A DNA stretch of 54,386 bases from Clostridia bacterium (lineage in GTDB: Bacteria > Bacillota > Clostridia > Christensenellales > Aristaeellaceae): positions 1-54,386 of the forward strand of contig JAFVXE010000043.1 of assembly GCA_017501255.1 (NCBI GenBank), written 5' to 3'. The notes below the pieces were generated by a model, which did no database searches, was not told where the DNA came from, and saw nothing but the letters and a program-made list of their open reading frames with translations. The stretch's first letter is position 1; each line of letters begins with the position of its first letter. A program made the translations under genes and the position numbers. This document shows positions 1 through 7,744 of the stretch, piece after piece.

Positions 1-521
1 CGAAGCCGCTTGAAGACAAACCCGGCAATGGCTTCCATATCAATATGTCCGTCAAGCCCTGTGATGATCCTGACAACCTTTACTATATGATTGCCGGTGT
101 GCTCGACAAGGTTGTGGATATGACCGCGTTCCTCAATCCCATCGAAGCGTCCTATCAGCGCTTTGGCAACCATAAAGCTCCTGGTTATGTTTCATGGTCG
201 TGTGAGAACCGTTCTCAGCTCGTGCGCATTCCTGCTGCCGTGGGCGAGTACCGCCGTGCGGAGCTTCGTTCCCCCGATCCGCTGGCCAACCCGTATCTTG
301 CTTTTGCGCTCATGATCTATGCAGCGTTGTCCGGCCTTGAAAACAAGATGCCCATGCCGGAAGCAGCAAATATCAACCTGTATACGGCAGATACCCAAAC
401 CCTGACCAGGTTCAGGAAACTGCCCGGAACGCTGGACGCCGCCTGCAGATTTGCAGCTGAAAGTGAATTCATCAAGGCGCATGTTCCTGCTGCAATTCTG
501 GACATCTACTGTCATCAATAA
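1..521 (+). CDS. glnA: Glutamine synthetase, C-terminal part (5' end outside window)
   Basis: The reading frame is open from base 3 and ends in TAA at 519-521. It encodes the C-terminal part of the catalytic domain of a GlnA-type glutamine synthetase, the cytoplasmic enzyme that makes glutamine from glutamate, ammonia and ATP. The visible stretch starts in the GNGFHIN segment, matching the family's ligand-binding G-N-G-x-H motif. It continues through NRSQLVRIPAA and the ELRSPDPLANPYLA block that is highly conserved in the family. The product has no long C-terminal extension. An ANTAR regulator follows 33 bases later with its own strong ribosome-binding site, so co-transcription is likely. Oligomeric class cannot be judged because the N-terminus is missing. 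Confidence 0.9.
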   Translation, partial: KPLEDKPGNGFHINMSVKPCDDPDNLYYMIAGVLDKVVDMTAFLNPIEASYQRFGNHKAPGYVSWSCENRSQLVRIPAAVGEYRRAELRSPDPLANPYLAFALMIYAALSGLENKMPMPEAANINLYTADTQTLTRFRKLPGTLDAACRFAAESEFIKAHVPAAILDIYCHQ

Positions 522-554
522 AGCTGAATAACAGTTCAGAGAGGAGGGGGCAAC

Positions 555-1139
555 ATGAGCCTGAAGGAACGGGTTTACAGCGTTCTGGTCATATCAGCGG
601 CAGAAGGCTTCAATGATGCTCTCGCCGCCATGCTCCCTGAGGCAAGGTATTCCCCTGTGCGATTCACAATGAATGTTGGTGCTGCCAGGCGGATCCTTGT
701 CGAACGGACTTTTGATTTTGTTATCATCAACTCGCCTCTGCCCGATGAAACAGGCATACGGTTCGCCATTGACGCCAGCAATTCAAAGGAAATGGTCGTA
801 CTGCTGATGGTTCGGGCAGAGCTTCAGGAAGAAATCTACGACAGGGTTGCTGAGCATGGCGTATTTGTTCTGCCAAAGCCAACCGCGAAGCCCATCATCA
901 CAGCTGCCCTCAGCTGGCTGTCAAGCGCTCGGGAAAGGCTCAGAAAAACCGAGAAGAAAACGCTCTCCATCGAAGAGAAAATGGAAGAAATCCGCATCGT
1001 CAACCGTGCGAAATGGCTGCTGATCAGCGAACTCAAATTCGATGAGCCCGGGGCGCATCGCTACATTGAAAAGCAGGCAATGGACCGCTGTGTGTCCAGG
1101 AAAGTTATTGCGCAAGAGATCATTACGACGTACTCGTGA
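555..1139 (+). CDS. ANTAR-domain response regulator (putative transcription antiterminator)
   Basis: This is a 194-aa cytoplasmic protein. Residues 1-125 look like a degenerate response-regulator receiver: there is a VLVIS strand and an FVIINSPLPDETG strand-loop around residue 60, where the usual phospho-Asp is not obvious, and a conserved-type Lys-Pro (PKPT) near 108. Residues about 125-150 form a charged coiled coil. Residues 140-194 match the ANTAR RNA-binding fold, three helices with spaced Ala and aromatic residues (NRAKWLL, AHRYIEKQAMDR). ANTAR proteins bind paired hexaloop hairpins in nascent RNA and prevent termination. Placement directly after glnA suggests control of nitrogen-assimilation transcripts, as known for other clostridial glnA-ANTAR pairs. 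The start has an excellent GAGGAGGGG site. Confidence 0.85.
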   Translation: MSLKERVYSVLVISAAEGFNDALAAMLPEARYSPVRFTMNVGAARRILVERTFDFVIINSPLPDETGIRFAIDASNSKEMVVLLMVRAELQEEIYDRVAEHGVFVLPKPTAKPIITAALSWLSSARERLRKTEKKTLSIEEKMEEIRIVNRAKWLLISELKFDEPGAHRYIEKQAMDRCVSRKVIAQEIITTYS

Positions 1140-1615
1140 CCTGTCGATATTGGGCAAAGATATTCTTGACACCTTTGGTGAGATTGTGGCACAGGCAAAA
1201 GCGGAGCTCATCAAGTTTGGCATGATCCGGAGAATTGGGATCTGAACAATCTGCGCTGAATTTGGACGCATCATGTATATGCCGGGGGAAAACAATGCAC
1301 GAGATCGCTGTGAGTACAAAGGATTTATATCGTGGGATGATGCAACAAAACAATCCACCTTACCTCTTACTTAATCAGTAGATAAAAAATACCACGGGCA
1401 CAATAAAACTGTGTGCTGGCGGTATTTCGTTATGAATGTCTGAGTCTATCAACCATCTTTTGTGTTGCGATCAGTTGCCGGTAAGAAATGTGTAAACACC
1501 CTTGACAAAACAACGCGGATACCTCCGAGGGGTTCTTTGACAGTCTGCGGGCAGCCCTTCCGGGTTGCCCGTTTTCTTCTGTTCATCTACCTTTTACGAA
1601 TGAAAGGAGTTGCCT
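1140..1615. other. Intergenic stretch with coding-like remnant and two hairpins
   Basis: This 476-base stretch has no convincing complete gene. From 1143 to 1245 the frame starting CTG-TCG-ATA reads as a plausible helical peptide (ILDTFGEIVAQAKAELIKFGM) but has no start codon or ribosome-binding site of its own, so it may be a gene remnant. A hairpin lies at 1387-1427 (AAATACC against GGTATTT, with an inner GCACA/TGTGC stem) and a terminator-like hairpin at 1548-1571. No promoter with good -35 and -10 boxes was found for the gene at 1616, although TTGACA occurs at 1502 and 1537. Confidence 0.4.
1548..1580 (+). terminator. Rho-independent terminator-like hairpin upstream of the 1616 gene
   Basis: CGGGCAGCCC pairs with GGGTTGCCCG across a TTCC loop and is followed by TTTTCTTCTGTT. 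It sits 36 bases before the next gene's start, so it could end the glnA-ANTAR transcript or act as an attenuator for the downstream gene. Confidence 0.6.
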
Positions 1616-2497
1616 ATGCGTCGTATTTTGCGCTGTCTACCCTGTATATGCTGCCTGTTCCTGTTGATGCTTCCGTTTTCTGCTGCCACGGCAGAGGCAG
1701 CAGCCATGCCGCCCATAGACTATGCTTATGCCGGAGAAATCGTTGCCCGGCACAACTCCCCCACCCTTCACTGGCAGGTGGAAGCCTTCACCCATCAGGA
1801 AGCTGCCTGCTACCTGACCAAAATCTGGATGGCCGATTCCGGCAGACAAATCGGCAAAGCCACCGCCGACTGGCGGGAGAATGTACTGGATACCGCAGAG
1901 ATCGCCGTCCGTGCGCCGGAAGCGTCGCTGATCATCAATGCCAGCGGTTATGTGACCCGCATCTACAGCTGGATTCCCGACAACTATCCGGGGGAAAACG
2001 AAGACTATTACTTTACGTCGCTGGGTTCCCTCACCGTGACGGACGGGCAGGTATACCGCTGCCTTACCGGCGTGCCCTACTACGGCCTCACCCTGAACAC
2101 GGACGGTCTGAGCCTCCATGTGGGCGATGACCCGGAGGCGGTACTGGCGCAGAATCCCCGCCACACCTGGTCCTTTTACGAAGAATGCCCCATCATTCAG
2201 AATCACCAGTCCATCCTTGACCCGGACTGGCGCTTCACCAACACCCCCGCCATGCGCACCATCATCGCCAAGATGGATCAGAACAACTATCTGGTGCTCA
2301 CGGTCACCCGGGGCAACCGGGGGCTGACCATGCAGCAATGCGTGGATTTCCTGCTGACTACGTTTGACCCCGAATGGGCCTACAATCTGGATGGCGGCCC
2401 TTCCAGCGCCCTGATGTACCGGGATGATGCCGGGGCTTTGCAGGCCATCTGGGAAAACGGGCAGGAAAACGTGGATATTATGACGTTTTCGGAGTGA
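1616..2497 (+). CDS. Secreted phosphodiester glycosidase (NAGPA-like) domain protein
   Basis: This 293-aa product begins with an export signal: RR, a long Leu/Cys-rich hydrophobic run, then AAATAEAAA. Its C-terminal half resembles the NAGPA domain of phosphodiester glycosidases, which remove N-acetylglucosamine from phosphodiester linkages and in bacteria act on cell-surface glycans. The best signature is NLDGGPSSALMYR near residue 263, corresponding to the family's D-G-G-x-S motif; the preceding TVTRGNRGLTMQQCVDFL segment is also typical. The ATG at 1616 lies 6 bases after AAAGGAG; an in-frame TTG at 1610 overlaps that site and was not used. The substrate cannot be read from the sequence. 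A bidirectional terminator follows. Confidence 0.7.
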   Translation: MRRILRCLPCICCLFLLMLPFSAATAEAAAMPPIDYAYAGEIVARHNSPTLHWQVEAFTHQEAACYLTKIWMADSGRQIGKATADWRENVLDTAEIAVRAPEASLIINASGYVTRIYSWIPDNYPGENEDYYFTSLGSLTVTDGQVYRCLTGVPYYGLTLNTDGLSLHVGDDPEAVLAQNPRHTWSFYEECPIIQNHQSILDPDWRFTNTPAMRTIIAKMDQNNYLVLTVTRGNRGLTMQQCVDFLLTTFDPEWAYNLDGGPSSALMYRDDAGALQAIWENGQENVDIMTFSE

Positions 2498-2515
2498 CTG
2501 TTCTCGAAAAACCTT

Positions 2516-2556
2516 ACAAAAAAACTGCTGCAGGTTTGAACCCGCAGCAATTTTTT
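2516..2556. terminator. Bidirectional terminator between convergent genes
   Basis: TGCTGC at 2526-2531 pairs with GCAGCA at 2544-2549 around an inner GGTT/AACC stem. A-rich bases lie on the left and six T on the right, so it can serve both the 1616 gene and the minus-strand transporter ending at 2580. Confidence 0.75.
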
Positions 2557-2579
2557 GTCATTCATTATGCCTTCCAAAC

Positions 2580-4223
2580 TCAGGCTTCGGCCTGAGCCTT
2601 TTCGTCGGCATTCTTGTACACCAGCTTCTTCATCAGAATCAGGGTGACGATCATCAAAACGATGGCGATGGGCAGCACCACATACCATACGGGCACAAAG
2701 CCGGCGATGATGTAGGCCACGAAGCTGACGGCAGCCACGGTGATGGCGTAGGGCAGCTGGGTGGACACGTGGTTCACGTGGTTGCACTGAGCGCCAGCGG
2801 AAGCCATGATGGTGGTATCAGAGATGGGCGAGCAGTGGTCGCCGCACACAGCACCGGCCATGCAGGCAGACACGCAGACCACGCCCAGCGGATCGGTCAG
2901 GGGGAACACGGCCAGGGTGATAGGAATCAGGATGCCGAAGGTGCCCCAGCTGGTACCGGTGGCAAAAGCCAGGAAGCAGGCAATGATGAACACGATGGCG
3001 GGCAGGAAGTTGGTCAGCGCACCGGCGGAGCCTTCCACCAGACCGGCCACGAATTCCTTGGCGCCCAGAGAATCAGTCATGGCCTTCAGGGACCAGGCGA
3101 AGGTCAGGATCAGGATAGCGGGCACCATGGCCTTGAAGCCCTCGGGGATGCAATCCATCAGATCCTTGAAGCTCAGCACTCGACGGATCAGGTAGTAAGC
3201 CACGGTGAGAATCAGGGTAACAGCGGAGCCCAGCAGCAGACCCACGGAAGCGTCGCAGTTGGAGAAAGCATCGATGAAATTCTCGCCAGCGAAGAAGCCG
3301 CCGGAGTAGATCATGCCGATGACGCAGGAGATGATCAGCACCACAACGGGCAGAACCAGGTCGATCACCTTGCCCTTGGGGTTGGCTTCCTCGTTCAGCT
3401 CTTCGCTCTTCTTTTCCACATCAGAGAACAGATCGCCGTTTTCAATGGCGTTCTTCTCGTGCTTGGCCATGGGGCCGTACTCCAGCTTGGTCACAGCCAG
3501 CACGATCATCATCACGATGGTGAGCAGGGCGTAGAAGTTGAAGGGAATGGCCTTGATGAACAGTTCCAGACCATTGCCCTCTTCCACATAGCTGGAAACG
3601 GCAGCCGCCCAGGAGGAGATGGGAGCGATAATGCAGACGGGAGCGGCGGTAGCATCGATCAGATAGCTGAGCTTGGCCCGGGAGATCTTCTGCTTGTCAG
3701 CCACGGGACGCATCACGCTGCCCACGGTGAGGCAGTTGAAGTAGTCGTCCACAAAGATCAGCACGCCCAGAGCGATGGTGGCCAGCTGAGCACCGGCACG
3801 GCTCTTGATGTGGCTGGAAGCCCAGCGGCCGAAAGCAGCGGAGCCGCCGGCCTTGTTCATCATAGCCACCATGGCGCCCAGAATGACCAGGAACGCCAGA
3901 ATGCCCACGTTGTAGCTGTCCGCCAGGGAAGCCACGATGCCATCCTGGAACACATGGTTCAGGGTGCCTTCAAAGTTGAACTTGGAATACAGCAAACCGC
4001 CGGTGAGGATACCGATGAACAGGGAGGAGTAAACCTCCTTGGTGATCAGGGCCAGACCGATGGCGATGATGGCGGGTACCAGGGACCAGAAGCTGTTCTG
4101 GAACACGTTGGCAGCCACGGCGGTTTCGGCGGCGGCTTCCTCAGCCAGCACGCTGCCGCAGATGGCGAATACCAGCATGATGGCGGCAATCGCCATGAAC
4201 CAGGTGCGAAGTCTCTTCATCAT
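2580..4223 (-). CDS. lysW: NhaC-family transporter, predicted lysine uptake (LysW type)
   Basis: This is a 547-aa polytopic membrane protein of the Na+/H+ antiporter NhaC family. The diagnostic segments are present: FVDDYFNCL, GTSWGTFGILIPI and GDHCSPISDTTIMASAGAQCNH. The first 33 residues (MKRLRTW, a hydrophobic run, then GSVLAEEAAAE) resemble a cleavable signal peptide ahead of the first transport helices. Because the gene sits directly behind a lysine riboswitch, the substrate is predicted to be lysine; NhaC-type LysW proteins are known members of lysine riboswitch regulons. Of two adjacent ATG codons the upstream one at 4223 is chosen; GGAG lies 7 bases before it. The reading frame continues upstream through the riboswitch, but that extension is not coding. 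A simple Na+/H+ antiporter remains the alternative. Confidence 0.8.
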   Translation of the reverse strand: MMKRLRTWFMAIAAIMLVFAICGSVLAEEAAAETAVAANVFQNSFWSLVPAIIAIGLALITKEVYSSLFIGILTGGLLYSKFNFEGTLNHVFQDGIVASLADSYNVGILAFLVILGAMVAMMNKAGGSAAFGRWASSHIKSRAGAQLATIALGVLIFVDDYFNCLTVGSVMRPVADKQKISRAKLSYLIDATAAPVCIIAPISSWAAAVSSYVEEGNGLELFIKAIPFNFYALLTIVMMIVLAVTKLEYGPMAKHEKNAIENGDLFSDVEKKSEELNEEANPKGKVIDLVLPVVVLIISCVIGMIYSGGFFAGENFIDAFSNCDASVGLLLGSAVTLILTVAYYLIRRVLSFKDLMDCIPEGFKAMVPAILILTFAWSLKAMTDSLGAKEFVAGLVEGSAGALTNFLPAIVFIIACFLAFATGTSWGTFGILIPITLAVFPLTDPLGVVCVSACMAGAVCGDHCSPISDTTIMASAGAQCNHVNHVSTQLPYAITVAAVSFVAYIIAGFVPVWYVVLPIAIVLMIVTLILMKKLVYKNADEKAQAEA

Positions 4224-4253
4224 GTGAATGTCTCCTTTGTGTAGTATGATTTC

Positions 4254-4293
4254 GAAAAACGAAATGGAGCCATGAACTCCGTCACGGCTCCAT
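4254..4293 (-). terminator. Riboswitch expression-platform terminator
   Basis: On the minus strand ATGGAGCC and GGCTCCAT form an 8-bp stem followed by TTCGTTTTT. Upstream, CATCGA at the 3' end of the aptamer can instead pair with TCGATG at the foot of this stem, giving the antiterminator. Lysine binding, which stabilises P1, would therefore turn the gene off. Confidence 0.8.
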
Positions 4294-4317
4294 CGAGGTA
4301 CAGTGTTATGTTTCGAT

Positions 4318-4498
4318 GAACTCCTGACAGCGCTCCGCCCATACCAGGCGACAGTCCGACGGATATTCTCCGGCGGCCCGGGCACCTGCTGACGGGATTC
4401 AGCCAAGCCCCTCGGCGACGGCCCCTTTTCCTTCCCCTGCATTGACCCGGCAGTTTCGTGGGAAGGTACTCTTGACAATCGCACCTCTATCATGTTCC
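4318..4498 (-). promoter_or_regulatory. Lysine riboswitch (L-box) aptamer
   Basis: The minus strand carries the hallmark GATAGAGGTGCG at 4480-4491, a GTCGCCGAGG block at 4410-4420, a GGACTGTC block and a closing GCTGTCA. The 5' strand GAAC-A-TGATAG pairs with 3' CTGTCA-GGA-GTTC to form P1. These elements occur in the same order as in the lysC leader of Bacillus subtilis. The element lies between a strong promoter and the NhaC-type gene. Confidence 0.92.
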
Positions 4499-4517
4499 TA
4501 TTCCATTTTCACCTACG

Positions 4518-4545
4518 ATTATACAGGGTTCGTTTCATATGTCAA
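4518..4545 (-). promoter_or_regulatory. Promoter for the lysine riboswitch transcript
   Basis: Perfect -35 TTGACA (4540-4545) and perfect -10 TATAAT (4518-4523), separated by 16 bases on the minus strand. The aptamer begins about 20 bases downstream. Confidence 0.85.
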
Positions 4546-4644
4546 TACAATACAACAGAAGAACAATTCTGGATACAATCCTGCAAACGTTGGCACACCA
4601 GCCTTTGGGTGCTTCCTGCCTTTGCGCATCCCGCCGGGAGCAGC

Positions 4645-5091
4645 TCACTCCGCCTTGCAGAAGTGAATGATCACACCCTTCTCCCAGCCGGAAATGGAGC
4701 CTGTCAGCGGGGTTTCGCACAGCCAGCGCAGGGTTTCCGAATCGGTGTGGATGACGGGGGTGGTGGTGCATACGCCATCCGCATCGAAAACGCCGTTGTT
4801 TTCAATGAACAGCATGGCCGGTTCGCCGTTTGCATCCGTTCCTTTCAGCATATACCGAGCACTAAGCCGGCCGGGTTCCCCGGTCAGGTACATCTGGGTA
4901 TCCACGCCGCCGGGCAGCACTTCGCCCTTGAAGCAGTCGCAATCGCAATAGCCGCCAAAGCGGATCATATTGATCTGCCCCCGGGGGCTTTTCAGGGTGT
5001 CGCAGCCTTCGATGATGATATGAATGGTCAGCAGTTCCTGCATGGAATACGCCTCGCTTTCAGGAAAAATCCGGTTGGTTTGTTTCATCAT
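4645..5091 (-). CDS. DUF3237 family protein
   Basis: A 148-aa cytoplasmic protein with no signal peptide or membrane segment. It matches the DUF3237 pattern: an early ELLTIHIIIEG strand, a GGVDTQMY turn, and SARYMLKGTDANGEPAMLFIENNG in the middle. The family has a small beta-barrel-like fold and no firmly established function. The start is uncertain. The two ATG at 5091 and 5088 have no ribosome-binding site, while ATG at 5043 (giving about 132 aa starting MQELLTIH) has only a weak AGCGAGG in front and fits the usual family start. It is transcribed toward the lysine-riboswitch promoter and ends about 100 bases before it. Confidence 0.7.
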   Translation of the reverse strand: MMKQTNRIFPESEAYSMQELLTIHIIIEGCDTLKSPRGQINMIRFGGYCDCDCFKGEVLPGGVDTQMYLTGEPGRLSARYMLKGTDANGEPAMLFIENNGVFDADGVCTTTPVIHTDSETLRWLCETPLTGSISGWEKGVIIHFCKAE

Positions 5092-5123
5092 AGCACGATT
5101 CTAACAATGGATGCAAGCACAAG

Positions 5124-5165
5124 AAAACCCCGCCCCTGCGCCCGCATAACAGGCGCAGAAACGGG
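5124..5165 (-). terminator. Terminator of the TIM-barrel/acyl-CoA synthetase gene
   Basis: On the minus strand CCCG..CTGCGCC pairs with GGCGCAG..CGGGG and is followed by TTTTC, 36 bases after the stop codon at 5201. Confidence 0.7.
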
Positions 5166-5200
5166 ATGGGAGTATACAATCCGGCGGGATACAGGGCGCA

Positions 5201-7732
5201 TCAGGCGGTCACGATGGCGTTGGCTTCCTGGAGCTTCAGGTATTCCACAGCCCACTCGCGCATCTTGTACTTCTGGATCTTGCCGGCGGCGTTCATGGGG
5301 AAATTGTCCACAAAGGCCACGTAGCGGGGGGTCTTGTGCTTTGCCATGTGATCCATCACATACTGCTTCATTTCAGCCTCGGAGGATTCCTCGCCTTCCT
5401 TGAGGATCACGCAGGCCATGATTTCCTCGCCATACTGCTTATCCGGCACGCCGATAACCTGCACATCCTGAATCTTGGGGTGGGTGTAGAGGAAGTCTTC
5501 GATCTCCTTGGGGTAGATGTTCTCGCCGCCGCGGATGATCATATCCTTGATGCGGCCGGTGATCTTGTAATAGCCGTTGCTGTCCCGGCGAGCCAGGTCG
5601 CCGGTGTGGAGCCAGCCTTCGCTGTCGATGGCGGCGGCGGTGGCTTCGGGCATCTTGTAGTAGCCCTTCATGATATTGTAGCCCCGGGCCACAAACTCGC
5701 CGTCCACGCCGTCCGGCACGGGCTGGTTGGTTTCGGGATCCACAATGCGGCACTCCACGCCGAAGATGGCGGCGCCCACGGTGTTGACGCGGGTTTCGAT
5801 GGAGTCGGTGGTCTTGGACATGGTGGTGGCAGGGCTGGCCTCGGTCTGACCATAGGTGATGCAGATTTCGTCCATGTGCATCTTCTGGATGACCTCTTCC
5901 ATCACCTTGATGGGGCAGGGGCTGCCCGCCATGATGCCGGTGCGCATATGGCTGAAATCGGTCTTTTCAAAGTCGGGATGGCCCAGCATGGCAATGAACA
6001 TGGTGGGCACGCCGTGGAAGGCGGTGATCTTCTCCTGATTGATGCAGTGGAGGCCCTTGCGGGGGCTGAAAGCGGTGATGGGGCTCATGGTGACACCATG
6101 GGTCATGGAGGCGGTCATGGCCAGCACCATACCGAAACAGTGGAACATGGGCACCTGAATCATCATGCGGTCGGCGGTGGAGAGATCCATGCAGTCGCCG
6201 ATGGCCTTGCCGTTGTTGACCACGTTGTAGTGGGTCAGCATAACGCCCTTGGGGAAGCCGGTGGTGCCGGAGGTGTACTGCATATTGCACACATCATGCT
6301 TGTTGATGGCATTGGCCCGGCGGGTCACTTCGGTAGGATCCACCCGGTCCGCCATGGAGAGGGCGTCCTCCCAGGTAAGGCAGCCTTCCTGACGGCTTTC
6401 CACGGTGATCACGTTGCGCAAGAAGGGGAACTTGCGGGTGTGCAGGGGCTGGAAGGGATCATGGCCCTGAAGTTCGGGGCACAGTTCCTTGATGATGGCC
6501 ACATAGTCGCTGTCCTTGTAGCCGTCCACCATCACAAGGGTGTGGGTATCGCTCTGGCGCAGCAGGTACTCGGCTTCATGGATCTTGTAGGCGGTGTTGA
6601 CCGTCACCAGCACGGCGCCGATCTTCACGCTGGCCCAGAAGGTCAGGTACCAGGCGGGCACGTTGGTGGCCCAGATGGCCACATGGTCGCCGGGCTTCAC
6701 GCCCATGGCGATCAGGCTGCGGGCAAACTGATCCACATCATCCCGGAACTGCCTGTAGGTGCGGGTGTAGTCCAGCTCGGTGTAGCGGAAGGCGTACTGA
6801 TCGGGGAACTCTTCCACCATACGGTCCAGCACCTGGGGGAAGGTGAGATCGATGAGCTGATTCTTGGGCCAGACATACTTACCGGTTTTGCGGGCATTAT
6901 CCTGCAAACGGTGGCTGGTGCGGTCGCCGCCCATGAACTGCTCCATGTAGTTGGCAAACTGGGGGAACACAATACCGGCAGCCTGCAATTCGGGGGCGGT
7001 GTTCTTGACCCACTCAAGGCTGATATAGCCCTCATAGTTGACGGAACGCAAAGCCCGGATCATGCTTTCGATGGGCATATCGCCCTCGCCCATGATCTTG
7101 TACTTCACCTTGCCATCCACCAGCTTGGAATCCTTGATGTGAATGTGCTTGATGTACACGCCCAGATTCTGGATGGTGGTTTCGGGGCTTTCACCGGCAA
7201 AGCGGTAGGGGTGGTGCATATCCCACAGAGCCGCCACGTTATCGCTTTCCACCCGCACCAGCAAATCCCGCAGGCGGGCGGTATCGGAATACACGCCATT
7301 GGTTTCCACCAGCAGGATCACATGATGCTTCTCCGCATAGGGCACGATCTCCCGAAGGGAACGCAGCACCACATCGTCATCCACAGGGCCTTCCACATCG
7401 GCATTGCGGTCGCCCAGCAGACGGATATAGGGGGTGCCCAGTTTTTCGGCCAGGCGGATGTATTCCTTGATTTCTTCCTTGGTTTCGTTCCAGTTGTAGG
7501 CATCCTTCAGCACGCAGCCGGTGGACAGGCAGGGAATTTCCAGATGCAGCCGCTTCAGGTTGGCGATGGTCTTATCCAGCTGATCAGGACGGAAAGGCTG
7601 CGCCCGGACGGAAAAAATATCGTTGCCCAGGCCGCGCATCTCAATGCCGTCAAAACCAAAGTCCTTGGCCATGGAATAGATGTCAGACCAGGAAAAATCG
7701 GGGCAACCCAAAGTGGAAAATGCAAGTTTCAT
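5201..7732 (-). CDS. Fusion: sugar isomerase/epimerase-like TIM barrel + AMP-dependent acyl-CoA synthetase
   Basis: A single uninterrupted 843-aa frame joins two enzymes. Residues 1-265 are a xylose-isomerase-like TIM barrel (AP endonuclease family 2 superfamily), with likely metal ligands in LLVETNG (E143), ALWDMHH (D171, H173/174), KHIHIKDS (H196/H198) and SLEW (E240). Residues about 290-840 form a complete class I adenylate-forming enzyme: P-loop YTSGTTGFPKG (486-496), YGQTEASP (627), GWLHTGDLA (706), GRIKDMIIRGGENIYPKEIE (726-745) and the C-terminal catalytic Lys in AAGKIQK. This half resembles FadD-like acyl-CoA synthetases; its acid substrate is unknown. The start at 7732 has AGGGAGG ten bases upstream; in-frame sequence further upstream belongs to the T-box leader. 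Both halves look intact. Possible roles are activation of a hydroxy or keto acid made by the barrel domain, but that is inference. Confidence 0.88.
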   Translation of the reverse strand: MKLAFSTLGCPDFSWSDIYSMAKDFGFDGIEMRGLGNDIFSVRAQPFRPDQLDKTIANLKRLHLEIPCLSTGCVLKDAYNWNETKEEIKEYIRLAEKLGTPYIRLLGDRNADVEGPVDDDVVLRSLREIVPYAEKHHVILLVETNGVYSDTARLRDLLVRVESDNVAALWDMHHPYRFAGESPETTIQNLGVYIKHIHIKDSKLVDGKVKYKIMGEGDMPIESMIRALRSVNYEGYISLEWVKNTAPELQAAGIVFPQFANYMEQFMGGDRTSHRLQDNARKTGKYVWPKNQLIDLTFPQVLDRMVEEFPDQYAFRYTELDYTRTYRQFRDDVDQFARSLIAMGVKPGDHVAIWATNVPAWYLTFWASVKIGAVLVTVNTAYKIHEAEYLLRQSDTHTLVMVDGYKDSDYVAIIKELCPELQGHDPFQPLHTRKFPFLRNVITVESRQEGCLTWEDALSMADRVDPTEVTRRANAINKHDVCNMQYTSGTTGFPKGVMLTHYNVVNNGKAIGDCMDLSTADRMMIQVPMFHCFGMVLAMTASMTHGVTMSPITAFSPRKGLHCINQEKITAFHGVPTMFIAMLGHPDFEKTDFSHMRTGIMAGSPCPIKVMEEVIQKMHMDEICITYGQTEASPATTMSKTTDSIETRVNTVGAAIFGVECRIVDPETNQPVPDGVDGEFVARGYNIMKGYYKMPEATAAAIDSEGWLHTGDLARRDSNGYYKITGRIKDMIIRGGENIYPKEIEDFLYTHPKIQDVQVIGVPDKQYGEEIMACVILKEGEESSEAEMKQYVMDHMAKHKTPRYVAFVDNFPMNAAGKIQKYKMREWAVEYLKLQEANAIVTA

Positions 7733-7744
7733 TCGGTTTGTACC

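Noticed and set aside
1616..2130. Plus-strand frame from 1462 or 1600 reading Cys/His/Arg-rich protein
   Set aside because: An out-of-frame reading of the NAGPA-like gene; the frame from 1616 has a signal peptide and the DGGPSS motif.
2769..4244. 491-aa plus-strand open frame opposite the transporter
   Set aside because: Gly/His/Gln-rich translation without ribosome-binding site; it continues toward the riboswitch promoter. The transporter on the other strand is clear.
4224..4493. N-terminal extension of the transporter by 90 residues
   Set aside because: This stretch is the lysine riboswitch and its terminator; the strong ribosome-binding site is at the 4223 start.
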